DNA of 10,000 bases from Kiritimatiellota bacterium (GTDB taxonomy: Bacteria > Verrucomicrobiota > Kiritimatiellia > JAAZAB01). The DNA lies in assembly GCA_008636095.1 (NCBI GenBank), contig VSJD01000104.1:1-10000 (forward strand). The letters are read 5' to 3'. Below are positions 5,141 through 10,000 of the stretch, in pieces. The notes below the pieces were generated by a model that saw nothing but the letters and a program-made list of their open reading frames with translations, was not told the DNA's origin and did not search any database. The stretch's first letter is position 1. The number at the start of each line of letters is the position of its first letter. The position numbers and the translations under genes are program-made.

Positions 5141-5749
5141 ATGACGGAAGGAAAAGTGGACGTAAAATTCGGCGAGTGGATTCAGCAAGGCTGGGAACTT
5201 TACAAGGCCAATATCGGCGTTTGGATTGTCGCCTCCCTGCTGGCGATCGTCATCAGCGTCGCCACATTAGGCATTCTCAGTGGGCCGATGATGGCCGGCT
5301 TGGCCTGGATGGCCCTGGTGCTTGTGGATCGGAAAGAACCCAAGCCGCAGATGGGCGACGTGTTCAAGGGGTTTGATTATTTCCTCCAGTCCTTTCTCTT
5401 TTTCCTGGTCTGGGGAGTTATTATGATGGCGATTTCGGCCATAAGTTTAATCCCCTGCATCGGCCCGCTGGTGGTGATTGTTGTTTCCATCGCGCTCCAC
5501 ACGGCCCTGATGTTTGGCGTGTTCCTGATCGTGGATAAGAAGATGGAGTTCTGGCCGGCATCCATGCTGAGCCTGAACGTGGTGAAGCCGAATTTCTTCC
5601 CGTTCCTCGGTCTGCTGGTCGTGGCCATGCTGATCGGTCATGTTGGTGCGATCGCCTGCGGAATTGGTGTCATTGTTACCATGCCCATCGCGGTCTGTAT
5701 CCTGGCGGTGGCCTATCGGAATGTGTTTGGCGTTCAGGCCGCGGCCTAA
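5141..5749 (+). CDS. Multi-pass integral membrane protein, function unknown
   Basis: A 202-residue hydrophobic protein. After a short polar N-terminus with GEWIQQGWELYKAN (11-24) come membrane segments at about 25-62 (perhaps two, split by LSGPMMAGL at 46-54), 83-104, 108-131 and 152-195. Polar loops carry VDRKEPKPQMGDVFKGF (62-78) and VDKKMEFWPAS (131-141). The layout (a 'GW..Y..N' opening, a Gly-Pro turn, then 'F.G' before the second membrane block) resembles uncharacterised bacterial membrane families of the DUF975 type, but I cannot assign one firmly. No catalytic motif is visible. It has its own good promoter and ribosome binding site, so it should be well expressed. Neighbours are two other small DUF membrane proteins. 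Confidence 0.75.
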   Translation: MTEGKVDVKFGEWIQQGWELYKANIGVWIVASLLAIVISVATLGILSGPMMAGLAWMALVLVDRKEPKPQMGDVFKGFDYFLQSFLFFLVWGVIMMAISAISLIPCIGPLVVIVVSIALHTALMFGVFLIVDKKMEFWPASMLSLNVVKPNFFPFLGLLVVAMLIGHVGAIACGIGVIVTMPIAVCILAVAYRNVFGVQAAA

Positions 5750-5752
5750 GCG

Positions 5753-5891
5753 GAATGGTTGATGGTTAATGGTTAATGGAACATGGTTCATGAAAAGAAT
5801 GGAAACAATGCCTGCGCCGTTTTCTGCAACATCAGTCCATTTACCATTGACCATTTGCCATTCTTTGGTGACCATCAACCATTAACCATTT
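5753..5891. repeat. Facing heptad repeats, consensus GGTTAAT / ATTAACC
   Basis: Just after the previous stop, 7-base units GGTTGAT, GGTTAAT, GGTTAAT, GGAACAT and GGTTCAT (5757-5791) run one way. On the other side are ACCATTG, ACCATTT, GCCATTC (5843-5863) and ACCATCA, ACCATTA, ACCATTT (5871-5891) in the opposite sense. The 27 bases at 5753-5779 match the reverse complement of 5837-5863 at 22 positions. The right array continues to the ATG of the next gene (GACCATG). No T-run or ribosome binding site is seen. Confidence 0.75.
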
Positions 5892-5901
5892 GTCTTTGAC
5901 C

Positions 5902-6345
5902 ATGTTCATTTTGAACGTTGAGTGTCCCGGCCGTGCCGGCGGATATCGAGTCGTGCTAGCTCACCACCTGCCGCTAGCACTCATCGCCGGTGGGGTTCTT
6001 CTGGTAGTGGCGCTCCTGCCGTTGGATCGAATTCCATATACGATTTGCACGTTTCTCCGACTCACCGGCTATCCCTGTCCCAGTTGCGGGCTGACCCGCG
6101 GTTTTGTTGCCATGGCCCACGGTAAATGGCTGGCCGTTTTGTACGCGTGTCCATTAGCGGCTTTGCTCTATACTGCCACGGCACTGATATTTGCCGTTAA
6201 CACGGCGGCCCTGCTGTGCGGAGTGCGCCTGACTCCTGGCCGTGGGCTCAAGTGGCGCGCACGCGCCTGGGTGGTCTTCCTTTGCTTTTTCGGTTTACTG
6301 ATCCTGTTCAATTGGTTATACAGGCTGGCGCTGGGACTGAAGTGA
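5902..6345 (+). CDS. DUF2752 membrane protein (CPxCGxTR motif)
   Basis: A 147-residue protein with three likely membrane helices (about 23-41, 81-105 and 122-140). Between the first and second is CPSCGLTRGFVAMAHG (59-74), the hallmark of DUF2752: paired cysteines Cys59 and Cys62, the Thr-Arg, and a following His. The two cysteines look suited to metal binding or redox, but no function is established. The start is uncertain. The ATG at 5902 sits in the end of a heptad repeat with no ribosome binding site; an in-frame GTG at 5953 has GGCGGA nine bases upstream and would give a protein starting directly before the first helix. A TTG at 5890 is also in frame. Third of a run of small membrane proteins, before argS. 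Confidence 0.85.
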   Translation: MFILNVECPGRAGGYRVVLAHHLPLALIAGGVLLVVALLPLDRIPYTICTFLRLTGYPCPSCGLTRGFVAMAHGKWLAVLYACPLAALLYTATALIFAVNTAALLCGVRLTPGRGLKWRARAWVVFLCFFGLLILFNWLYRLALGLK

Positions 6346-6375
6346 AGCGGATGGTGGGAAACGGAGGAAGTAAAC

Positions 6376-6410
6376 ACCGAACATCCAACATCGAACGCCC
6401 AACGTCGAAT
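6376..6410. repeat. Heptad repeat, consensus RYCSAAC (five units)
   Basis: Five 7-base units, ACCGAAC, ATCCAAC, ATCGAAC, GCCCAAC and GTCGAAT, lie in the gap before argS. A looser tail, CTGAACA CTGATAA (6454-6467), continues near the argS start. No facing inverted partner is visible here, unlike the arrays at 2258 and 5753. Confidence 0.7.
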
Positions 6411-6479
6411 GGAAGAGCGGAAGACCGAAACTATGATCTCTGGCGAGCGTTCGCTGAACACTGATAACTGGTCTTTCAC

Positions 6480-8198
6480 ATGGATTCTGTTGACCAACTA
6501 TTAACTGCTTGGTTTCAAGACGTGTTCCGCCGGACGTTTCCCGGCGTGGGCGATTTTGCCGATGTAGTCGCCGTAGCCGCCAAGGATGCGGCCTTTGGCG
6601 ATTACCAATGCAATGCGGCCATGGCCCTGGCCAAGCAAATGAAAAAGCCGCCGCGCGCGATTGCCCAGGCGGTGGTGAACCACAAGCCCTGGCATGAAGC
6701 CGTTGCCGCTCTGGATCTGGCCGGGCCGGGGTTCATCAATATTAGACTGCGCGATGATTGGCTTGCCGGCCGGTTGGAAGTAATGGCGCGTGACGAGCGT
6801 CTGGGTGTGTCGTTCCCCGGTGCGGACCGCACGGTCGTCCTGGATTACTCCAGTCCGAACGTGGCCAAGCCGATGCATATCGGTCATATCCGTTCAACCG
6901 TGATCGGCAACGCCCTGGACCGGCTCTACCGGTTCCTGGGCTATCGCGTCATCGCCGACAACCACCTGGGCGACTGGGGCACGCAGTTCGGTATCCTGAT
7001 CATGGGGTATCGTCATTTTGTTGATCGCCAGAAATTAAGCGCGACGCCCGTCGAGGAACTGGAACGAATTTATGTCCTGAGTTATGAAAAGTCCGAGGCC
7101 AGCGCGGAGTGGAAAAACCAATGCCGGCAGGAGCTGGTCAAACTGCAGGCGGGCGACAAGGAAAATCTTTTGCTGTGGAAACAGTTTGTGGATCTTTCGA
7201 TTGCCGAGTTTGAGCATATGTACCGGCGGCTGGGGGTGAAGTTTGATCTGACGCGCGGCGAAAGTTTTTACCATGACCGCCTGCCGGCCACGATCACCAG
7301 GCTCGAACAGCAGGGCTTGGCCCGCGAAAGCGAAGGCGCCCTGGTGGTGTTTCTTGAGGAGGAAAAACTGCCCGTCTGCATTGTCCGCAAGAGTGACGGC
7401 GCCTTCAATTACGCCGCGACCGATATTGCCACGGTCTTGAGTCGGGTCGCGGAGTTCCAGCCGGAGCTTGTTGTCTATGTGACCGACGAGCGCCAGCAAC
7501 TCCATTTTGCGCAAATTTTCGCCATCTGTAAACGGTTGGGTATCCCAACGCATCTGGAGCATGTCTGGTTCGGGCTGATGCGCCTGCCGGAGGGCACGTT
7601 TTCCACGCGCCAGGGCAACGTCATTAAACTGGAAAAATTGCTGGACGAGGCCGAGAGTCGGGCGCTGGCAGTGGTCAGGGAAACCAGCCCGGAGATGCCG
7701 CCGACCCAGCAAAAGGAAGTGGCCCGGGCGGTAGGGATCGGTGCAGTGAAATATGCCGACCTCAGCCAGAACCCGCAAAGCCTGGTGACCTTCAGTTGGG
7801 ATAAGGCCTTGGCGCTAAACGGTAATTCCGCGCCTTACCTCCAGTATGCCTATGCCCGCATTCGAAGCGTCGAAGACAAATACCGGGACCAGTTTCCGGG
7901 CAAGGATCTGGCGTCCTTTACATTGGTACTGCAAGAGAGCGTTGAGCGTCAACTGGCCCTTCACCTGGTGCGCTTCGCGGAAATTGTGCCGTTGGCGGCG
8001 CGCATGGCCAAGCCCAGCGCGCTGGCCGATTATCTATACGAACTGGCGGGTCTCTACAACAGCTTTTACCAGAACGTGCCGTTTCTCAAGGCGCCCGAGG
8101 GTGTCCGTGAAAGCCGCGTGCGGCTGTGCGGTCTTGTGGCGCGGGTGCTGCGGCATGGGCTGAACCTGCTGGGCATCGAGACGCCCGAGCGGATCTGA
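6480..8198 (+). CDS. argS: Arginine-tRNA ligase (arginyl-tRNA synthetase)
   Basis: A class I aminoacyl-tRNA synthetase that charges tRNA-Arg with arginine in the cytoplasm. At 572 residues it has bacterial ArgRS length. The N-terminal tRNA-D-loop-binding domain (about 1-95) includes FGDYQCNAAMALAK (39-52) and GPGFINIRL (82-90). The catalytic core opens with DYSSPNVAKPMHIGHIRST (122-140), with HIGH at 133-136, then NHLGDWGTQFG (161-171). DGAFNYAATDIA (306-317) and VYVTDERQQLHF (332-343) follow. The KMSK loop is the ArgRS-type variant FSTRQGN (374-380), as known for many bacterial ArgRS that lack a true KMSK. The C-terminal DALR helical domain has NSAPYLQYAYARIRS (449-463). The ATG at 6480 has no clear ribosome binding site, but the N-terminus aligns well and no better start is near. 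rsmB follows in the same direction. Confidence 0.98.
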   Translation: MDSVDQLLTAWFQDVFRRTFPGVGDFADVVAVAAKDAAFGDYQCNAAMALAKQMKKPPRAIAQAVVNHKPWHEAVAALDLAGPGFINIRLRDDWLAGRLEVMARDERLGVSFPGADRTVVLDYSSPNVAKPMHIGHIRSTVIGNALDRLYRFLGYRVIADNHLGDWGTQFGILIMGYRHFVDRQKLSATPVEELERIYVLSYEKSEASAEWKNQCRQELVKLQAGDKENLLLWKQFVDLSIAEFEHMYRRLGVKFDLTRGESFYHDRLPATITRLEQQGLARESEGALVVFLEEEKLPVCIVRKSDGAFNYAATDIATVLSRVAEFQPELVVYVTDERQQLHFAQIFAICKRLGIPTHLEHVWFGLMRLPEGTFSTRQGNVIKLEKLLDEAESRALAVVRETSPEMPPTQQKEVARAVGIGAVKYADLSQNPQSLVTFSWDKALALNGNSAPYLQYAYARIRSVEDKYRDQFPGKDLASFTLVLQESVERQLALHLVRFAEIVPLAARMAKPSALADYLYELAGLYNSFYQNVPFLKAPEGVRESRVRLCGLVARVLRHGLNLLGIETPERI

Positions 8199-8210
8199 AG
8201 AAATGCAGGA

Positions 8211-8295
8211 TCAATTCTGGATTCTCGTTTTTACGGGAATGACAGAATGGGGCGTATACATGTCATTCCCGACTTGATCGGGAATCCAAGATCAA
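8211..8295. repeat. REPIN-like double palindrome between argS and rsmB
   Basis: Two hairpins: ATTCTCGT-TTTT-ACGGGAAT (8221-8240, one G-T wobble) and ATTCCCGA-CTTGA-TCGGGAAT (8265-8285). They face each other, because GGGAATGACA (8235-8244) is matched exactly by TGTCATTCCC (8261-8270), and the outer flanks GATC..CTGGATTC and GAATCCAAGATC also mirror each other. The element can therefore fold as two small hairpins or one nested long one. The word GGAATCC/TCATTCCCG is a widespread bacterial intergenic repeat (recalled, not searched). It has no T-run, so it is not a simple terminator. Confidence 0.75.
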
Positions 8296-8328
8296 AGAAC
8301 GCTATTTGGTTTTAATCCGTGTTCAATC

Positions 8329-9612
8329 GTGGCAAAGAATCTTTCCAATCAACAATCTTCTCCCACCCGCGCCCAGGCGGCGGCGATCATTGAGCGCTGG
8401 CTTGTAACCGGCGATTTTCCCAACCTGATGCTGGAGAACGTGCGCGAACATCGCGCGTTTCTCATGGAGCTGGTTTACGGTATCGTGCGCTGGAAGCGGC
8501 TCCTGGACTGGGTCGTCGCCCGTTATGTACGGCGCTCGCCATTGACCTCCCAGCAGGCGTTCCTGCTGGTCGGGTTGTACCAGCTCCTGAAGATGACCGA
8601 AGTGGCGCCGTTCGCCGCGGTCCACGAAACTGTGGAAGCCGCGAAAGCGGCCCTTGGCGCGCGCCAGGCCGATTTTGTGAATGCGATCCTGCGCCGGACC
8701 CTGCGCGAAAAGGATGCCCTGCTGGCGGAATTGGATCGCCAGCCGCTGGGCATCCGACAATCCCATCCGGATGAACTGCTTGAGCGCTGGATTCGGCATT
8801 TCGGGCTTTCTCCCACCGAAGTCTTGTGTGCCTGGAATAATCAGCGTGCCGATGTGATTATCCGTGTCAACCAGTTGAAGACCACGCCGGAGGCTTATCT
8901 CAAAACATTGACGGTGCTCGGGGTGGGGGACCAGGTTTGCCCGCACGCTTTCCCCGCATGTTTTACCCTGGCACATGGCATGCGGGTTACCGACCTGCCG
9001 GGCTACGGGGAGGGTCATTTCATGGTCATAGATCCGGCTGCGATTCAGGCCGTAGACCTGCTGGATCCCCAGCCGGGGGACCATATCCTGGACGCCTGCG
9101 CCGCGCCGGGGGGTAAGACCGCACTCATCGCCGAGCGTCTGCGGCTCAAGGGGCAACTCGTGGCCATGGATCTGCGTGCCGACCGCTTGCCGCGTCTGCG
9201 CGCCAATCTGGAGCGCCTGGGCTGTGCCGCTTTTGTTAAGGTGGTGCAGGGCGATGCCAAGCGCTTGCGGCCGGAGTCCTTCGGGCGTTTTGACCGTATT
9301 CTGTTGGATGTGCCCTGCAGTAATACCGGGGTTGTCCGGCGCAAGCCGGACGTCCGCTGGCGGTTTTCGAAAGCCGGGTTGACGCGCCTGGGCGTCGCCC
9401 AGCGTGAATTGCTGGAACGCGCGGCTGGTTTGGTGAAGCGTGGCGGTAGTATTGTTTACAGCACATGCAGTCTGGAGCCGGAAGAAAATAATCTACTGAT
9501 CTCCGCCTGGCTGAAGACGCATCCCGAGTTTCGCCTGCAGAGTTCCCGTCAGTCTTTTCCACCGACCTCAGGGCAGGATGGTGCCTATGCCGTGTTGCTT
9601 ACGGCGAAATAG
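8329..9612 (+). CDS. rsmB: 16S rRNA (cytosine-967-C5)-methyltransferase
   Basis: RsmB methylates C967 of 16S rRNA with S-adenosylmethionine. The 427-residue length fits the E. coli enzyme (429). The N-terminal NusB-like RNA-binding domain covers about 10-140, with ELVYGIVRWKRLLDW (47-61) and DFVNAILRR (115-123). The methyltransferase domain follows, with the SAM motif LDACAAPGGKTALIAE (254-269), DLRADRL (281-287), GDAKRL (308-313), LLDVPCSNTGVVRRKPDVRW (325-344) and IVYSTCSLEPEEN (375-387). Cys380 in the Thr-Cys motif is the expected nucleophile and Cys330 in the Pro-Cys motif the release cysteine; their spacing of 50 matches E. coli Cys325 and Cys375. The GTG at 8329 is chosen because the family's N-terminal helix starts soon after; its ribosome binding site is weak. 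Rhodanese or fmt genes often near rsmB are not seen here. Confidence 0.96.
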   Translation: MAKNLSNQQSSPTRAQAAAIIERWLVTGDFPNLMLENVREHRAFLMELVYGIVRWKRLLDWVVARYVRRSPLTSQQAFLLVGLYQLLKMTEVAPFAAVHETVEAAKAALGARQADFVNAILRRTLREKDALLAELDRQPLGIRQSHPDELLERWIRHFGLSPTEVLCAWNNQRADVIIRVNQLKTTPEAYLKTLTVLGVGDQVCPHAFPACFTLAHGMRVTDLPGYGEGHFMVIDPAAIQAVDLLDPQPGDHILDACAAPGGKTALIAERLRLKGQLVAMDLRADRLPRLRANLERLGCAAFVKVVQGDAKRLRPESFGRFDRILLDVPCSNTGVVRRKPDVRWRFSKAGLTRLGVAQRELLERAAGLVKRGGSIVYSTCSLEPEENNLLISAWLKTHPEFRLQSSRQSFPPTSGQDGAYAVLLTAK

Positions 9613-9627
9613 ACCGTGCCTCAAGGT

Positions 9628-9704
9628 TGACTCGGTCCATCCATGCGCGGAGTCACGTTCGATGGCCACGGATGGTTCCGTGCTACGGTCCTACACGGGC
9701 CATC
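9628..9704. terminator. Hairpins between convergent genes
   Basis: Between rsmB and the convergent minus-strand gene are CACGGA-TGGT-TCCGTG (9667-9682), which ends exactly at the minus gene's stop codon, TGACTC/GAGTCA (9628-9633 and 9650-9655), and a wider GATGGCC/GGCCATC (9661-9667 and 9698-9704). No T-run follows on either strand, so a bidirectional terminator role is only suggested by position. Confidence 0.3.
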
Positions 9705-10000
9705 AGCTCTTTGTAACAGCGCTCGTCAACAGAAAACCCTAACTGACGGAAGCGAGCCTGGAGATCAATATTGAAGCCATAAGATAGCGCCGCAACCCAG
9801 AACGTGGTTCGGAACGCCTCGTTACTGCGATTTTGGTAGCGTGTATGGTCTTCCGGTCCGAAGGTCTGGATCACACGCATCGTACGCGCGAGTGGTCTGC
9901 CGTAGTCTTTTCGTTCTTCGGCCAAAGCCATGAACACATAAGCCACCGTCATGAATGTATCGAACGTCTCGTCAGTCGATGTTTGGGGATCGTTGTATGT
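9683..10000 (-). CDS. Hypothetical protein, C-terminal part (start beyond right edge)
   Basis: The minus-strand frame ends with TAG at 9683-9685 and is open all the way to the window edge, so at least 105 codons are visible and the true start lies outside. The ATG at 9952 (MTVAYVFMALAEERKDYG) is internal: 16 more in-frame codons upstream (beginning TYNDPQTSTDETFDTF) continue the same protein-like composition, and no ribosome binding site is before it. The visible part is mixed polar and aromatic with many Arg and Glu, looks soluble and helical, and has no recognised motif, signal peptide or membrane helix. It converges on rsmB. I do not recognise the family. Confidence 0.55.
   Translation of the reverse strand, partial: TYNDPQTSTDETFDTFMTVAYVFMALAEERKDYGRPLARTMRVIQTFGPEDHTRYQNRSNEAFRTTFWVAALSYGFNIDLQARFRQLGFSVDERCYKELMARVGP

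Noticed and set aside
5447..5878. 143-codon minus-strand frame
   Set aside because: It is antisense to the membrane protein gene and reads through the heptad repeat; its composition is low-complexity His, Asp and Gln.
7035..7778. 247-codon open frame on the minus strand
   Set aside because: It is antisense to argS, with no motif and no ribosome binding site.
8323..9156. 277-codon open frame on the minus strand
   Set aside because: It is antisense to rsmB, whose motifs are unmistakable. Long antisense frames are expected in G/C-rich coding DNA.

Overview
The window is about 57% G+C by eye and is ordinary bacterial chromosome: housekeeping genes separated by unusually repeat-rich intergenic DNA. 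No tRNA, rRNA, transposase, phage gene or CRISPR array is visible. The gene set (lysine/diaminopimelate and folate/pantothenate synthesis, ArgRS, RsmB, and small DUF4190/DUF2752 membrane proteins), together with heptad-periodic intergenic repeats, suggests a Gram-negative-type environmental bacterium. I think of the PVC group (Kiritimatiellota/Lentisphaerota-like) or a similar uncultured lineage, but this is an impression and not a demonstrated placement.

Left part (1-4281), all on the minus strand and read right to left: an oxidoreductase of the 2,4-diaminopentanoate dehydrogenase-like family, dapA, a possible 33-codon ORF, dapB, folK, and panB, which runs off the left edge. DapA and DapB catalyse consecutive steps toward diaminopimelate and lysine. 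FolK makes the pyrophosphorylated pterin for folate. PanB makes ketopantoate for coenzyme A using methylene-tetrahydrofolate, so folK and panB are linked through folate. The first two genes are 21 bases apart and surely co-transcribed. The later gaps (157, 161 and 341 bases) hold inverted repeats and hairpins.

Centre (4282-6345): a divergent intergenic region of 444 bases with a run of at least six perfect stem-loops, then three small plus-strand integral membrane protein genes: DUF4190-like, an unidentified multi-pass protein, and a DUF2752 protein with the CPxCGxTR motif.

Right part (6346-10000): argS and rsmB on the plus strand, both translation-related, separated by a REPIN-like double palindrome. 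A convergent minus-strand hypothetical gene then enters from the right edge; its true start lies outside the window.

The most unusual content is non-coding. There are degenerate 7-bp-period repeats of different sequence in four gaps (two of them as facing inverted pairs), a 166-base imperfect palindrome with a side hairpin between folK and panB, the hairpin cluster at 4311-4540, and the REPIN-like element at 8211-8295. I found no clearly new multi-gene system. The membrane trio and the repeat families are the best candidates for a second look.
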